64,000 bases of DNA, from assembly GCF_902459805.1 (NCBI RefSeq), contig NZ_CABPST010000005.1:1-64000 (forward strand). The letters run 5' to 3'. Below, piece after piece: positions 9,003 through 19,621 of the stretch. The DNA is from Pandoraea bronchicola (GTDB taxonomy: Bacteria; Pseudomonadota; Gammaproteobacteria; Burkholderiales; Burkholderiaceae). Position 1 is the first letter of the stretch, and each line of letters begins with the position of its first letter. Under the pieces are notes generated by a model. That model did not search any database and was not told where the DNA came from. It saw only the letters and a program-made list of their open reading frames with translations. A program made the position numbers and the translations under genes.

Positions 9003-9416
9003 TTACACAGCCGATTGCGCCGCCAGACGCACGATCAACTGCTCGAGCAACAGGCGCGCCGTGGCGCTATTGGTCGCGCACGGCACGTTGTGCACGTCGC
9101 AGGCGCGCACGAGGGCGTTGATGTCGGGCTCGTGAGGCTGCGGTGTCATCGGGTCGCGCAAGAACAGCACCATGTCGACGCGCCCTTCAGCGAGTTGCGC
9201 ACCGATCTGCAGGTCGCCGCCATGCGGCCCCGAGAGCATGCGCTCCACGTCAAGGCCCAGTTCGGTGGCAATGCGCCCGCCCGTCGTGCCGGTGGCCACG
9301 AGCCGGCACTGACGCAACACGTCGACGTAGTCGCGCGCGACCGCCAGAATTTCGTCCTTCTTCTTGTCGTGCGCGATGAGTGCGATGCGCACCGCCGATA
9401 CTGTTGATACCGTCAT
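9003..9416 (-). CDS. mgsA: Methylglyoxal synthase
   Basis: Converts dihydroxyacetone phosphate to methylglyoxal plus phosphate, a bypass of lower glycolysis under phosphate limitation. The 137-aa length is normal. Family motifs seen are [11 protein letters not shown] near the N-terminus, TGTTG for phosphate binding, [12 protein letters not shown] and [15 protein letters not shown], which include the catalytic Asp region and the conserved His. It sits between the SDR and the quinone reductase on the same strand with short gaps. A carbonyl-stress or redox theme is plausible but inferred. Confidence 0.95.
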   Translation of the reverse strand: MTVSTVSAVRIALIAHDKKKDEILAVARDYVDVLRQCRLVATGTTGGRIATELGLDVERMLSGPHGGDLQIGAQLAEGRVDMVLFLRDPMTPQPHEPDINALVRACDVHNVPCATNSATARLLLEQLIVRLAAQSAV

Positions 9417-9435
9417 TGAAGCGATCCCTGATTCG

Positions 9436-10215
9436 TTAGAAGGTGCCCGGATACGCGCCGCCGTCGATCAGCACGTTCTGGCCAGTGATGTAACCCGCCT
9501 GCGCGCTGCACAGGAACGCGCACGTAGCGCCGAACTCACCCGGCTGCCCGAAGCGGCGCGCCGGAATCGTTGCGGCTCGCTTGGCGCGCGCCTCGTCCAG
9601 CGTCTGCCCGCTCTTGTCGGCCCACGCCTTCATGGTGCCCGCAAGGCGATCGGTATCGAAGGCGCCCGGCAGCAGATTGTTGATGGTGACGTTATGGGCG
9701 ACGGTCGTGCGCGAGAGCCCGGCGACAAAGCCGGTCAGCCCCGAACGGGCACCGTTGGACAGTCCAAGGATGTCGATGGGGGCCTTCACTGCCGAGGAGG
9801 TGATGTTCACGATGCGTCCGAAGCCGCGCGCAATCATGCCGTCTACGGTCGCCTTGATCAGTTCGATGGGCGTGAGCATGTTGGCGTCGAGCGCGCGAAT
9901 CCAGTCGTCGCGCTGCCAGTCGCGGAAGTCGCCCGGCGGCGGCCCGCCCGCGTTGGTCACGAGGATATCGGGCTGCGCACACGCCGCCAGCGCCTGAGCA
10001 CGCCCCTGCGGCGTGGTGATATCGCAGGCCACCGGCGTGACGCTCACCCCCGTCGCGGCGCGGATTTCGTCCGCAGCGGCATTAAGTGCATCGGCGGTAC
10101 GCGCCACAATCACGACATTCGCGCCAGCTTCGGCCAGCGCCTGCGCGCATGCGCGTCCCAGCCCCTTGCTCGCACCGCACACCAACGCGGTACGGCCTTT
10201 GATTCCCAGATCCAT
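9436..10215 (-). CDS. SDR-family oxidoreductase with atypical active site
   Basis: Short-chain dehydrogenase/reductase of 259 aa. The cofactor motif [11 protein letters not shown] and the NAGG motif are present, as is the C-terminal [15 protein letters not shown]. In the active-site stretch, ITSS is followed by [13 protein letters not shown], so the usual YxxxK is replaced by SNGAR. This divergent subgroup is annotated as 3-oxoacyl-ACP reductase-like in many Burkholderiales, but its chemistry is unclear. It is transcribed with mgsA (19-bp gap). The fold assignment is firm; enzymatic activity is not. Confidence 0.85.
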   Translation of the reverse strand: MDLGIKGRTALVCGASKGLGRACAQALAEAGANVVIVARTADALNAAADEIRAATGVSVTPVACDITTPQGRAQALAACAQPDILVTNAGGPPPGDFRDWQRDDWIRALDANMLTPIELIKATVDGMIARGFGRIVNITSSAVKAPIDILGLSNGARSGLTGFVAGLSRTTVAHNVTINNLLPGAFDTDRLAGTMKAWADKSGQTLDEARAKRAATIPARRFGQPGEFGATCAFLCSAQAGYITGQNVLIDGGAYPGTF

Positions 10216-10446
10216 GATCAGCCTTCAAGACATGTGAAGAATTGGACAGATGCGGCCGGACAGCCGTCTTGCAGCGATTCTAAGGGAATCGTGCGTACGC
10301 CGCTTCGTCACTGCGCATTGTCATTCATATCCCGCGCATGACCGGGCAATTTACGGCAATCGACATCGAAACCCGGACCGGCAGCGGCTGCATCGGCTAA
10401 AATCGCGGCCATGCGGGCCACACCGGCCCTGCCTCAGATTGCCGCC

Positions 10447-11097
10447 ATGAAACAAGACTCCCGCTTCCCGAATCTCTATATCTGCGATCACCCGCTGATC
10501 CAGCACAAACTCTCGCACATGCGCGACAAGGAAACGTCGACGCGCACGTTCCGCGGTCTGCTGCGCGAGATCACGTTGCTCATGGGCTACGAGATCACCC
10601 GCGACCTGCCGCTCACGACCGAGCGTATCGATACGCCCATGGTTGCCATGGACGCGCCCGTCATCGCGGGCAAGAAGCTCGCCATCGTGCCGGTGCTGCG
10701 CGCCGGTGTGGGCATGAGCGACGGCCTGCTCGATCTCGTGCCGTCGGCCCGCGTCGGTCACATCGGCGTGTACCGCGACGAGCAGCATCGTCCGGTCGAA
10801 TACCTGGTGCGTCTGCCGGATGTGGCCGACCGCCGCTTCATTCTGTGCGATCCGATGGTGGCGACCGGCTACTCGGCCGTGCACGCCGTGGATGTGCTGC
10901 GCAAGCGCGGCGTGGCCGAAGAGAACATTGCCTTCCTCGCCCTCGTGGCCGCGCCGGAAGGGGTGAAGGTGCTGCACGACGCGCATCCCGGCGTGAAGCT
11001 GTACGTCGCCTCGCTCGACGACCGTCTGGACGATCACGCCTACATCATTCCGGGTCTGGGCGACGCCGGCGACCGGCTGTTCGGCACCAAGAACTGA
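10447..11097 (+). CDS. upp: Uracil phosphoribosyltransferase
   Basis: Pyrimidine salvage enzyme making UMP from uracil and PRPP; 216 aa, close to the usual length. The PRPP-binding loop [14 protein letters not shown] and the uracil-binding C-terminus [16 protein letters not shown] are visible. I use the ATG at 10447 (MKQDSRFPN), because the longer frame from 10411 has no homology. It diverges from the SDR gene with a 230-bp gap. Confidence 0.96.
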   Translation: MKQDSRFPNLYICDHPLIQHKLSHMRDKETSTRTFRGLLREITLLMGYEITRDLPLTTERIDTPMVAMDAPVIAGKKLAIVPVLRAGVGMSDGLLDLVPSARVGHIGVYRDEQHRPVEYLVRLPDVADRRFILCDPMVATGYSAVHAVDVLRKRGVAEENIAFLALVAAPEGVKVLHDAHPGVKLYVASLDDRLDDHAYIIPGLGDAGDRLFGTKN

Positions 11098-11128
11098 CGC
11101 TCGGCAGCGCAGCAGCACAGCAGGTATT

Positions 11129-11152
11129 GCCCCCCAGGCGTTGCCGGGGGGC
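11129..11152. terminator. GC hairpin between convergent upp and EamA genes
   Basis: Stem GCCCCCC / GGGGGGC with a 10-nt loop, 31 bp after the upp stop. There is no T-run on either side, so it is only a probable terminator. Confidence 0.4.
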
Positions 11153-11167
11153 CGCACATCCCTCAAC

Positions 11168-12088
11168 TCAAGACTGACGCTTGCGCCGCGTGGCCATCGC
11201 CACCCCGATCGCCGCCAGCACCATTCCGCCCCACGCCAGCGGCGGCATATGCTCCCCGACCATGATCCACGCGGCCAGCGCCGCCGAGGGTGGTACGAGG
11301 AAGAACAGTGCCGACACGCGCGACGCCTCACCCCGCCGGATCATCGCCAACAGCAACGAGATCGCGACGATCGAATTGCCGATCACGAGATAGACGAGCG
11401 ACAAGCCGAGCTGCCAGGTCCACTCGATGTGCATCGGCTCGAGCCACCACGCGAGCGGCAGCGTCGCGGCAAAGCCCACGGCGTACTGCACAAGATTGGA
11501 AGTCACCGGGTGCTGGCCCACACCGAAACGCTTTTCGTAAAGCGTGCCGCAGGTGATCGCGCCGAGCGCCACGAACGTCAGCGCCAGTCCCAGCGTGGAG
11601 GTCGCCTCCACCGCGGAGCGCGCCACAATGACGAGCGCCGCGCCTGCCAGCCCCAGCCCGAGTCCGATCCAGTTCAGACCGCTCACGCGCTCACCCACCA
11701 GATGCGGCACGGCAAGCGCCACGAGAATCGGTTGCAACGAGGTAATCAACGCCACACTCCCTGCCGACACGCCGAGACGCAGCGCCAGATACGTCATGCT
11801 GAAATACAGCGCCTGAATCAGCAGACCGATGACGACGAGATGTCCCCATGCGGCAGCCGTCTTCGGCAAGGGGGGGCGCATGACAACCGCCAGCGGTGCC
11901 AGCAGCACGAGCACCAGGCCGTAGCGCAGCGCGAGGAACGTGAGCGGATCGGCATACGCCAGACCGATCTTGGCGACGGTAAAGCCGACCGACCACAGGA
12001 ACAGAAAGATCAGCGGCGCGGCGCGCAACCACAGCGGGTCGTGAGCCACACCGGTGCGCACCGGGTCCAGCGAAGATTTCAGCGACAT
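11168..12088 (-). CDS. EamA-family (DMT) transporter
   Basis: Inner-membrane metabolite exporter of 306 aa with about ten hydrophobic helices in two EamA repeats. The first repeat starts at LIFLFLWSVGFTVAKIGL and the second near GLGLGLAGAALVIVARS. A helix-ending PPSAALAAWIMVGEHM in the second repeat is typical. The family exports amino acids, sugars or nucleosides; the substrate cannot be predicted. It is convergent with upp and downstream of the HerA-like gene on the same strand. Confidence 0.9.
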   Translation of the reverse strand: MSLKSSLDPVRTGVAHDPLWLRAAPLIFLFLWSVGFTVAKIGLAYADPLTFLALRYGLVLVLLAPLAVVMRPPLPKTAAAWGHLVVIGLLIQALYFSMTYLALRLGVSAGSVALITSLQPILVALAVPHLVGERVSGLNWIGLGLGLAGAALVIVARSAVEATSTLGLALTFVALGAITCGTLYEKRFGVGQHPVTSNLVQYAVGFAATLPLAWWLEPMHIEWTWQLGLSLVYLVIGNSIVAISLLLAMIRRGEASRVSALFFLVPPSAALAAWIMVGEHMPPLAWGGMVLAAIGVAMATRRKRQS

Positions 12089-12202
12089 GGGCTAGCGGAG
12101 AATCCTTGAGGGGCGACGGTTCCGGCGACACGAAGTGCAGCGCGCGCCGTCGAGTGCCGAGCGCAGAACCTGTTTTCTATCGTGGGGGGGAACAGAGCGT
12201 GC

Positions 12203-13825
12203 TCACCGACGCTTGTTTCCGCCAAGAATGCTGCCCAGCACGCCGCGCACGATCTCGCGGCCCAACTGACTGCCGATCGTGCGCGCCGTGCTCTTGACCA
12301 TGGCTTCGACGGCCGTGTCCTTGCGGCGAGATCCACCTGCACCGCCCAGCAGGCCGCCGAGCGAGTCCTTCACGGCGTCGAGCAAGCCGCCACCAGACGC
12401 CGCGCCGCCATTCGGCGCGGGCGCACCGCCGGGGGCAGGCCGCGCATCCGGCTGGCGTGTCTGCGTGCGCCCGACGAGCTTTTCGTAAGCCGACTCGCGA
12501 TCTACCGTGTTTTCGTACACGCCCGCCACGAGCGATGTGGCCATCAACGCCGCGCGCTCCTGCGGCGTGATCGGGCCGATGCGCGAGGCCGGCGGCGCGA
12601 TGTACGCCCGCTCGGTCACCGCCGGACGCCCCTTTTCGTCAAGCATCGACACCAGCGCTTCGCCCACGCCCAGTTCGCCGATGACCGTTTCGATATCGAG
12701 CGCCGGATTGGCGCGCATCGTCTGCGCCGCCACCTTCACGGCCTTCTGATCGCGTGGCGAATAGGCCCGCAAGGCATGCTGGACACGATTACCCAACTGG
12801 CCCAGCACGGTGTCCGGCACGTCGACCGGGTTCTGCGTCACGAAGTACACGCCAACGCCCTTCGAACGAATCAGCCGCACCATTTGCTCGATCCGTTCGA
12901 GCAACGGTTTAGGCGCCTCATTGAACAGCAAATGCGCTTCGTCGAAGAAGAAGACGAGTTTGGGCTTGTCGGGGTCGCCCACTTCCGGCAGCCGCTCGAA
13001 CAGCTCGGCAAGCAGCCACAGCAAGAAGGTCGCGTAGATACGCGGCGCGGCCAGCAGTTTGTCTGCCGCGAGAATGTTGACGATGCCGCGCCCTTGCGCG
13101 TCCGTCTGCATGAAGTCTTCGATATTGAGCATCGGCTCACCGAAGAACTTGTCCGCCCCCTGCTGTTCGAGCGTGAGCAACCCGCGCTGGATTGCCCCGA
13201 CCGAGGCGGCCGAGATGTTGCCATACTGCGTGGTGAAGGTCGATGCGTTATCGCCCACGTGCTGAAGCATGGCGCGCAGGTCCTTGCTGTCGAGCAACAG
13301 CAGGCCATTGTCGTCGGCAATCTTGAAGACGAGGTTGAGCACGCCGGTCTGCGTCTCGTTCAGGCCGAGCAGGCGAGCGAGCAAGAGCGGCCCGAGATCG
13401 GAAACGGTCGCGCGCACCGGATGCCCCTGTTCGCCGAAAACGTCCCAGAGCGTGGCCGGGCTGCCGTGCCAGTCTGGGGTATCGAACCCGAGATTGGCGA
13501 TGCGCTCCTTGAGCTTGGGCGTCTCGACACCCGGCTGTGTGATGCCGGTCAGGTCACCTTTTACGTCGGCCAGAAACACGGGCACACCGATGTCGGAGAA
13601 GGCTTGCGCCATGACTTGCAGCGTGACGGTCTTGCCCGTGCCCGTGGCCCCGGTGATCAGGCCGTGGCGATTGCCCATGGCGGGCAGCAGGCCGAGGACA
13701 TGCTGGTCGTTGCGGGCGATGACGAGTTGCTCACCGGGTTCATGAGCGGGACGCGCAGCGCCGGGGGGAACGGAGGAGAGGGTCGCAGACGGCGACGCTT
13801 GCGGCGGCACGGGCTTCTGGGGCAT
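12203..13825 (-). CDS. HerA-like ATPase, DUF853 family (YjgR-like)
   Basis: P-loop ATPase of 540 aa of the HerA/FtsK superfamily. Walker [11 protein letters not shown] and Walker [13 protein letters not shown] are clear. The C-terminal part holds a Pro/Gly-rich linker (about 455-480) and a basic tail ending [11 protein letters not shown]853 proteins such as E. coli YjgR have no established role. The ATG at 13825 (MPQKPVPPQ) has GAGG upstream; the open frame to 14011 is not supported by homology. It diverges from yebC. Confidence 0.88.
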   Translation of the reverse strand: MPQKPVPPQASPSATLSSVPPGAARPAHEPGEQLVIARNDQHVLGLLPAMGNRHGLITGATGTGKTVTLQVMAQAFSDIGVPVFLADVKGDLTGITQPGVETPKLKERIANLGFDTPDWHGSPATLWDVFGEQGHPVRATVSDLGPLLLARLLGLNETQTGVLNLVFKIADDNGLLLLDSKDLRAMLQHVGDNASTFTTQYGNISAASVGAIQRGLLTLEQQGADKFFGEPMLNIEDFMQTDAQGRGIVNILAADKLLAAPRIYATFLLWLLAELFERLPEVGDPDKPKLVFFFDEAHLLFNEAPKPLLERIEQMVRLIRSKGVGVYFVTQNPVDVPDTVLGQLGNRVQHALRAYSPRDQKAVKVAAQTMRANPALDIETVIGELGVGEALVSMLDEKGRPAVTERAYIAPPASRIGPITPQERAALMATSLVAGVYENTVDRESAYEKLVGRTQTRQPDARPAPGGAPAPNGGAASGGGLLDAVKDSLGGLLGGAGGSRRKDTAVEAMVKSTARTIGSQLGREIVRGVLGSILGGNKRR

Positions 13826-14127
13826 GAGAGACCTCGGCGGTGGACGCGGCGGGGCTCGTGACACGGCGCAGCAAACACCCGTGGCACGGTGCGGCGGCAT
13901 GATAAAATTGCCTCCGATTATAGCGGCAGGTTGCCGCTCGGACTGCCCCGGCCCGAAATGAGACCGATGGGATCGACACGATCCATGGGAGCCAACGGGG
14001 CGACTGGGCAATCGGCGCCCGCGACCCCGGTGGTGGCGGGCGCTCCCGTTTCAACGGTTGGCCGCGCCAGACTGCGCGGGCCGGCAGAGCATACTTCGCC
14101 GCACAGCGCGGCACGACGGAGAAATTC
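13826..14127. other. Divergent promoter region between herA-like gene and yebC
   Basis: About 300 bp without a supported gene. It should hold the promoters of both divergent genes. No operator or riboswitch fold could be named. Confidence 0.35.
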
Positions 14128-14853
14128 ATGGCGGGTCATTCGAAATGGGCCAACATCAAACACAAGAAAGCTGCGGCAGATGCCAAGCGCGGTAAAGTCT
14201 GGACACGCCTGATCAAGGAAATCACGGTGGCCGCCCGTCTCGGCGGCGGTGACGCCGACAGCAACCCGCGCCTGCGGCTGGCCGTGGAAAAGGCGGCCGA
14301 CGCCAACATGCCCAAGGACAACGTCAAGCGCGCGATCGATCGCGGCGTTGGCGGTCTGGACGGCGCCAACTACGAAGAGATCCGCTACGAAGGCTACGGC
14401 ATCAACGGTGCAGCCGTGATCGTCGACACCATGACGGACAACCGCGTGCGCACGGTCGCGGAAGTGCGTCACGCCTTCTCCAAGTTCGGCGGCAATATGG
14501 GCACCGATGGTTCGGTCGCCTTCCTCTTCACGCACTGCGGTCAGTTCCTGTTCTCGCCGGAAACCCCGGAAGACAAGCTGATGGAAGTGGCGCTCGACGC
14601 CGGCGCCGACGACGTCATCAGCAATGACGATGGCAGCTTCGAAGTCGTCTGCCCGCCGAACGACTTCCAGGCCGTGAAGGAAAGGCTCGAAGCGGCTGGA
14701 CTAAAGGCCGAAGTCGCGGAAGTCACGATGAAGCCGCAAACGGATGTGGTCTTCACCGGCGAAGACGCCGTGAAGATGCAAAAGCTGCTCGACGCGCTCG
14801 AAAACCTCGACGACGTGCAGGAAGTATTCACCAACGCCGTCATCGAGGAATAA
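14128..14853 (+). CDS. yebC: YebC/PmpR-family protein
   Basis: 241-aa member of the YebC/TACO1 family, described as transcriptional regulators and more recently as factors that help translation of proline stretches. The invariant start [23 protein letters not shown] and the central [16 protein letters not shown] are seen. It is followed by purD after 1 bp, so the two are co-transcribed, as in many Betaproteobacteria. Confidence 0.96.
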   Translation: MAGHSKWANIKHKKAAADAKRGKVWTRLIKEITVAARLGGGDADSNPRLRLAVEKAADANMPKDNVKRAIDRGVGGLDGANYEEIRYEGYGINGAAVIVDTMTDNRVRTVAEVRHAFSKFGGNMGTDGSVAFLFTHCGQFLFSPETPEDKLMEVALDAGADDVISNDDGSFEVVCPPNDFQAVKERLEAAGLKAEVAEVTMKPQTDVVFTGEDAVKMQKLLDALENLDDVQEVFTNAVIEE

Positions 14854-14854
14854 G

Positions 14855-16132
14855 ATGAAAATTCTGGTTGTCGGATCGGGCGGCCGCGAACACGCGCTGG
14901 CGTGGAAGCTTGCCCAATCACCCCGCATTCAGCTGGTCTATGTCGCCCCGGGTAACGGCGGCACGGCGCTCGACGAGCGCCTGCGCAATGTGCCGATCAG
15001 CGATCCGAACGTGCTCGCCGAATTCGCCGTGCGCGAAGGCATCGCGCTCACTGTGGTCGGCCCGGAAACGCCGCTTGCCGCCGGCATCGTCAATATCTTC
15101 CGCGCGCGCGGTCTGAAGATCTTCGGCCCGACGAAGGAAGCGGCACAGCTCGAATCGTCAAAGGACTTCGCCAAGGCGTTCATGAAGCGCCACGGCATTC
15201 CCACTGCCGATTACGAAACGTTCTCGGACGCCGCACTCGCCCACGCGTATATCGACGCCAAGGGCGCACCGATCGTCATCAAGGCCGACGGTCTTGCCGC
15301 AGGCAAGGGCGTGGTCGTGGCGATGTCGCTCGAAGAAGCGCACAACGCCGTCGACATGATGCTCGCCGACAACAAGCTCGGCGATGCGGGTGCGCGCGTC
15401 GTGATCGAGGAGTTCCTGCAAGGCGAGGAAGCCAGCTTCATCGTGATGGTCGACGGCAAGAACGTGCTGCCGCTCGCCACCTCGCAGGATCACAAGCGTC
15501 TGCTCGATAACGATCAGGGCCCGAACACGGGCGGCATGGGCGCGTATTCGCCCGCACCGATCGTCACGCCGCAGATTCACGCCCGCGTGATGCGCGAAAT
15601 CATTTTGCCGACCGTGCGCGGCATGGAAACCGACGGCATTCGCTTCACGGGCTTCCTGTACGCGGGCCTGATGATCGACGCACAAGGCAACATCAAGACG
15701 CTCGAATTCAACTGCCGCATGGGCGACCCCGAGACGCAGCCGATCATGGCGCGTCTGAAGGGCGACTTTTCGGTGGTGGTCGAGCACGCGATTGCCGGCA
15801 CGCTCGACAAGATCGAACTCGACTGGGATCGCCGTTACGCACTGGGCGTGGTGCTCGCAGCGCACGGCTATCCGGACACCCCGCGCAAGGGCGACCGGAT
15901 CTCCGAGGTGCCGGCCGAGACGGCCGATTGCGTGACGTTCCATGCGGGCACCCAGCTCGAGAACGACGTGCTCACCGTCACCGGCGGGCGCGTGCTGTGC
16001 GTGGTCGGCCTGTCCGACACCGTGCGCGGTGCGCAGAGCGTGGCGTACCAGACCGTCAACCAGATCAATTTCGACGGGATGCAGTATCGCCACGACATCG
16101 GCAACCGCGCGCTGGCGCGCAAACCGGAGTAA
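14855..16132 (+). CDS. purD: Phosphoribosylamine-glycine ligase
   Basis: Second step of de novo purine synthesis: ATP-dependent joining of glycine to phosphoribosylamine. 425 aa, normal length. ATP-grasp features are visible: N-terminal VGSGGREHALAWKL, KADGLAAGKGVVVA for ATP binding, DHKRLLDNDQGPNTGGMGAYSPAP, and the metal-binding EFNCRMGDPETQ. It starts 1 bp after the yebC stop and ends before a strong hairpin. Confidence 0.97.
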   Translation: MKILVVGSGGREHALAWKLAQSPRIQLVYVAPGNGGTALDERLRNVPISDPNVLAEFAVREGIALTVVGPETPLAAGIVNIFRARGLKIFGPTKEAAQLESSKDFAKAFMKRHGIPTADYETFSDAALAHAYIDAKGAPIVIKADGLAAGKGVVVAMSLEEAHNAVDMMLADNKLGDAGARVVIEEFLQGEEASFIVMVDGKNVLPLATSQDHKRLLDNDQGPNTGGMGAYSPAPIVTPQIHARVMREIILPTVRGMETDGIRFTGFLYAGLMIDAQGNIKTLEFNCRMGDPETQPIMARLKGDFSVVVEHAIAGTLDKIELDWDRRYALGVVLAAHGYPDTPRKGDRISEVPAETADCVTFHAGTQLENDVLTVTGGRVLCVVGLSDTVRGAQSVAYQTVNQINFDGMQYRHDIGNRALARKPE

Positions 16133-16181
16133 GCGCGGCCGCGCGTGAAGGCTTGCCTTGACGCGCCATGCCGATCTGCCA

Positions 16182-16220
16182 CGGCCCGGGGAACATCAAG
16201 TCCCCGGGCCGTTGTCATTT
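16182..16220 (+). terminator. Terminator of yebC-purD
   Basis: 11-bp stem CGGCCCGGGGA / TCCCCGGGCCG with an 8-nt loop, followed by TTGTCATTT; 50 bp after the purD stop. Confidence 0.75.
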
Positions 16221-16408
16221 GGGCGCGGCCCCGATAGCCACAAGATTGGCGCGCCGACGTCATGCTGCACTGCCGCGATTGACAAGCACGGGGCAAATGG
16301 GCACGCTTGCACCGCGTGGCTGCCTCTCTCGTGCAGCGCGCGCATCCGGCCAGCCCCGGCGGAATTCATGCAGTTTTCCCGACAGACCCTCGCTCGACGG
16401 AGACTCAC

Positions 16409-17296
16409 ATGTTTGATCTCGACAAACTGGTCAACGATTATCTGGTGCCGTTCGGCCTGAAAATCGCGATGGCCATCGTCATCTGGATTGTCGGCGGCAT
16501 CGTCATCAATGTGGTTGCGCGGCTGGTACGCGCCGCCATGACCCGCCGGGCCATCGATCCCACCCTTGTGCGCTACACCGAGTCGACGCTGCGCATCGCC
16601 TTGCGCATCGCGCTTATTATTTCCATCCTCAGCGTTTGCGGTATCGAGACGACATCGTTCGCGGCACTGCTCGCCGCCGCCGGTATCGCCATCGGTGCGG
16701 CATGGTCCGGACTGCTGTCGAATTTCGCCTCGGGCATCTTCCTCATCGTGCTGCGTCCGTTCAAGACCGGCGACATGATCAGCGCAGGCGGTGTCACCGG
16801 TGTGGTCGACGAGATCGGCCTGTTCGTCACCACGCTCACGACCGCAGACAATCTGCGCGTATACGTCGGCAACACGAAGGTCTTCGGCGACAACATCACG
16901 GTGTACGACGCCAACGCGTTCCGCCGCGTCGACCTGACGGCACAGCTCGCGCATACCGTGGACGTGCCGGACGCCATTGCACGTCTGAAGGCGCGTATCG
17001 CGCAAATTCCGAACGTGATGAGCACACCGGCCGTCGACGTCGTGATTCTTGAATTCACGCCGGCCGGGCCAGTGCTGGCGGTGCGTCCGTACTGCCACAA
17101 CCGCGATTACTGGCAGGTGTATTTCGATACCAATCAGGCCATTGCCGAGGTCGGGGGCACCGCCCGCTGGCCGGTACCGGCGCCGCGCCAGATCTTCATG
17201 CCGCCGCCGGGCGACGCCGGCAAAGCCATGCCCGTCCCGTCCGGCGCAGGCGCCGCAGCACCGGCCAGCCCTCTGCCCAACGCCCCGACGCCCTGA
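16409..17296 (+). CDS. mscS: Small mechanosensitive channel, MscS family
   Basis: Inner-membrane tension-gated channel that releases solutes on osmotic downshift; 295 aa, like E. coli MscS. Three hydrophobic helices occupy about the first 125 residues. The pore helix has the Gly/Ala-rich pattern [21 protein letters not shown], and the beta domain begins PFKTGDMI. A Pro/Ala-rich tail follows from about residue 260. The ATG at 16409 is preceded by CGGAGA. It separates purD from hemF. Confidence 0.92.
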   Translation: MFDLDKLVNDYLVPFGLKIAMAIVIWIVGGIVINVVARLVRAAMTRRAIDPTLVRYTESTLRIALRIALIISILSVCGIETTSFAALLAAAGIAIGAAWSGLLSNFASGIFLIVLRPFKTGDMISAGGVTGVVDEIGLFVTTLTTADNLRVYVGNTKVFGDNITVYDANAFRRVDLTAQLAHTVDVPDAIARLKARIAQIPNVMSTPAVDVVILEFTPAGPVLAVRPYCHNRDYWQVYFDTNQAIAEVGGTARWPVPAPRQIFMPPPGDAGKAMPVPSGAGAAAPASPLPNAPTP

Positions 17297-17420
17297 GCGC
17301 CATGGCTTGATACAGGTCATTCGGGCGGCATTCGGCGAGACCGTTTGCCGCCCCGGCCTGCCCCGAACGCGTGGCTGCCGGTACAATCGCGGTTATTACC
17401 ACGCATGGGGACGTCACAGA

Positions 17421-18356
17421 ATGACAGCGCAAGACGCCGCACCGGCGCCGGATACGGGCGTGGTGCGAACTTATCTGCTCGGGCTTCAGGATCGCATTGT
17501 CGAGACGCTCGAGCGCCTCGACGGCAAACGCTTCTTTGCCGACGACTGGCAACGCCCGGCCGACGGCCCCCTGCGCGGTGACGGCCGCACCCGCGTGCTC
17601 GACGACGGCAACTTCTTCGAGCGCGGCGGCGTGAACTTCTCTCACGTGCTCGGCGACAAGCTGCCGGGCTCGGCCAGCGCGTCGCGTCCCGAGCTGGCCG
17701 GACGCGGCTTCGAAGCCCTCGGCGTCTCACTGGTATTACACCCGCGCAATCCTTACTGCCCGACCGTTCACTTCAATGTGCGTATCCTGATCGCCACCGC
17801 CCCCGGCGAACTGCCCGCATTCTGGTTCGGCGGCGGCATGGATCTCACGCCGTACTATCCGTTCGAAGAGGACTGCCGGCACTTCCATCAGACCTGCAAG
17901 GACGCGCTCGATCCGTTCGACACCGCGTGGTATCCGCGCTTCAAGACCTGGTGCGACGAGTACTTCTATCTGAAGCACCGTCAGGAGCCGCGTGGCATCG
18001 GCGGTATCTTCTTCGACGACTTCTCCGGCGGCGGCTTCGACACCGGCTTCGCCGTCATGAAAAGCGTGGGCGACGCCTTCCTCGACGCCTACGTGCCGAT
18101 CATCGAGCGCCGCCGCGGCATGCCGTATGGCGAGCGCGAGCGCGATTTTCAGGCGCACCGTCGCGGCCGCTACGTCGAATTCAATCTGGTCTGGGATCGC
18201 GGCACGCACTTCGGCCTGCAATCAGGCGGACGCACCGAATCGATCCTGATGTCGATGCCGCCAATCGTGAAATGGCATTACGACTGGAAGCCCGAACCGG
18301 ACACGCCGGAAGCGAAGCTCTACACCGACTTCCTCGTGCGCCGCGAGTGGGTGTGA
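17421..18356 (+). CDS. hemF: Oxygen-dependent coproporphyrinogen III oxidase
   Basis: Heme biosynthesis enzyme that oxidatively decarboxylates coproporphyrinogen III to protoporphyrinogen IX; 311 aa. Family signatures include [15 protein letters not shown], the [15 protein letters not shown] stretch with conserved His, WWFGGG-like [14 protein letters not shown], and GIFFDDF. The ATG at 17421 (MTAQDAAP) fits the family. nadD follows after 13 bp, so a hemF-nadD-rsfS-rlmH transcript is likely. Confidence 0.97.
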   Translation: MTAQDAAPAPDTGVVRTYLLGLQDRIVETLERLDGKRFFADDWQRPADGPLRGDGRTRVLDDGNFFERGGVNFSHVLGDKLPGSASASRPELAGRGFEALGVSLVLHPRNPYCPTVHFNVRILIATAPGELPAFWFGGGMDLTPYYPFEEDCRHFHQTCKDALDPFDTAWYPRFKTWCDEYFYLKHRQEPRGIGGIFFDDFSGGGFDTGFAVMKSVGDAFLDAYVPIIERRRGMPYGERERDFQAHRRGRYVEFNLVWDRGTHFGLQSGGRTESILMSMPPIVKWHYDWKPEPDTPEAKLYTDFLVRREWV

Positions 18357-18369
18357 CGGCCAGCCACGC

Positions 18370-19101
18370 ATGACCCTCTCTTCTTCTGCGGCACCGCACG
18401 CGCCCCGTACGTCACCCGACGGTTCGATCCGTCGCATTGGCGTGCTGGGCGGGACATTCGATCCGATTCACACCGGCCATCTCGCGCTGGGCGCGCTTTT
18501 CGCCCGCACCCTCGCCCTCGATGAGCTGATCCTGATGCCGGCGGGCCAGCAGCCGCAGAAGCACGGCAGCACCCCGCCCGGGCACCGGCTGGCGATGACG
18601 CGTCTGGCTGCAGAACTGCTCGCCGCCGAACTGGCCCGCACGCAACCCTCCACGCAACTGATCGTGAGCACGCGCGAGATCGAGCGGGCGGGGCCGAGCT
18701 ACACCGTCGACACCCTGCGCGAGATTCGCCGCGACATCGGTGCGCAGGCGTCGCTGTCGCTGCTCATCGGCTCAGATCAACTGGTGCGTCTCGACACGTG
18801 GCACGCCTGGCGTGAGTTGTTCGATTACGCGCATGTCTGCGCGGCAGCGCGACCCGGTTTCAACCGCGACACGGCCTCGCCGCAACTGCGTGAAGTCTTC
18901 GCCGAACGGGAAAAGTCCGCGCTCGGGGTACAATCCACGCCATGCGGCGGCATCCTGATCGACGACTCACTCGCCGTCGACATATCCGCCACCGAGTTGC
19001 GCGCCACTCTGGCGCACGCGCGAGACGCGGCCACGCCCCCGGCGAACCTGCCCGAACCCGTGTGGCAGTACATCCGCGCGCAACACCTGTATCGCGCTTG
19101 A
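18370..19101 (+). CDS. nadD: Nicotinate-nucleotide adenylyltransferase
   Basis: Makes nicotinic acid adenine dinucleotide from NaMN and ATP in NAD synthesis. 243 aa; the first 20 or so residues are a short extension before RRIGVLGGTFDPIHTGHLALG, which contains the HxGH nucleotidyltransferase motif. The C-terminal ISATELRATL corresponds to the ISxTxxR motif. Placed between hemF and rsfS as in relatives. Confidence 0.96.
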   Translation: MTLSSSAAPHAPRTSPDGSIRRIGVLGGTFDPIHTGHLALGALFARTLALDELILMPAGQQPQKHGSTPPGHRLAMTRLAAELLAAELARTQPSTQLIVSTREIERAGPSYTVDTLREIRRDIGAQASLSLLIGSDQLVRLDTWHAWRELFDYAHVCAAARPGFNRDTASPQLREVFAEREKSALGVQSTPCGGILIDDSLAVDISATELRATLAHARDAATPPANLPEPVWQYIRAQHLYRA

Positions 19102-19156
19102 CGGTCCCCTTGCGGGCCGCTACCTCGCACTCCCTGTTTCACCAAAAAGACGCACT

Positions 19157-19597
19157 ATGGATATTCGTAAACTGCAGCGCCTGATCGTCGACGCCCTCGA
19201 AGACGTCAAGGCCCAAGACATCAAGGTGTTCAACACCTCGCACCTCACCGCCCTGTTTGACCGTGTGGTCATCGCAAGCGGGACGTCCAACCGCCAGACC
19301 AAGGCGCTCGCCGCGAGCGTGCGCGACAAGGTCAAGGAAGCCGGCGGCGACATCGTCAGCATGGAAGGCGAAGATGTGGGCGAATGGGTGCTGGTCGACA
19401 CGGGTGATGCCATCGTGCACATCATGCAACCGGCCCTGCGCCAGTACTACAACCTCGAAGAGATCTGGGGTGAGAAGCCGGTACGCCTGAAGGCCGCCGG
19501 CACCAAGGCCGGTGCCAAGGCCAGCGCGCAAGACGACGAAGAGGACGAGGACGACACGCTCGAGTCCCCGGCGCCCGCACGCCGCAAGGCGAAGTAA
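19157..19597 (+). CDS. rsfS: Ribosomal silencing factor RsfS
   Basis: Binds ribosomal protein uL14 and blocks joining of the subunits when nutrients are low. 146 aa; the core (about 1-115) has DIKVFNTSHLTALFDRVVIASG and WVLVDTGDAIVHIMQPALRQYYNLEEIW. The tail is a charged stretch rich in Ala, Asp and Glu, longer than in E. coli. It lies 55 bp after nadD and 24 bp before rlmH. Confidence 0.96.
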   Translation: MDIRKLQRLIVDALEDVKAQDIKVFNTSHLTALFDRVVIASGTSNRQTKALAASVRDKVKEAGGDIVSMEGEDVGEWVLVDTGDAIVHIMQPALRQYYNLEEIWGEKPVRLKAAGTKAGAKASAQDDEEDEDDTLESPAPARRKAK

Positions 19598-19621
19598 GGC
19601 GCAGCGCAGGATTCTGCCGTC

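Noticed and set aside
12182-13861. 559-codon open frame opposite the HerA-like gene
   Set aside because: Shadow frame; Walker motifs on the minus strand establish the real gene.
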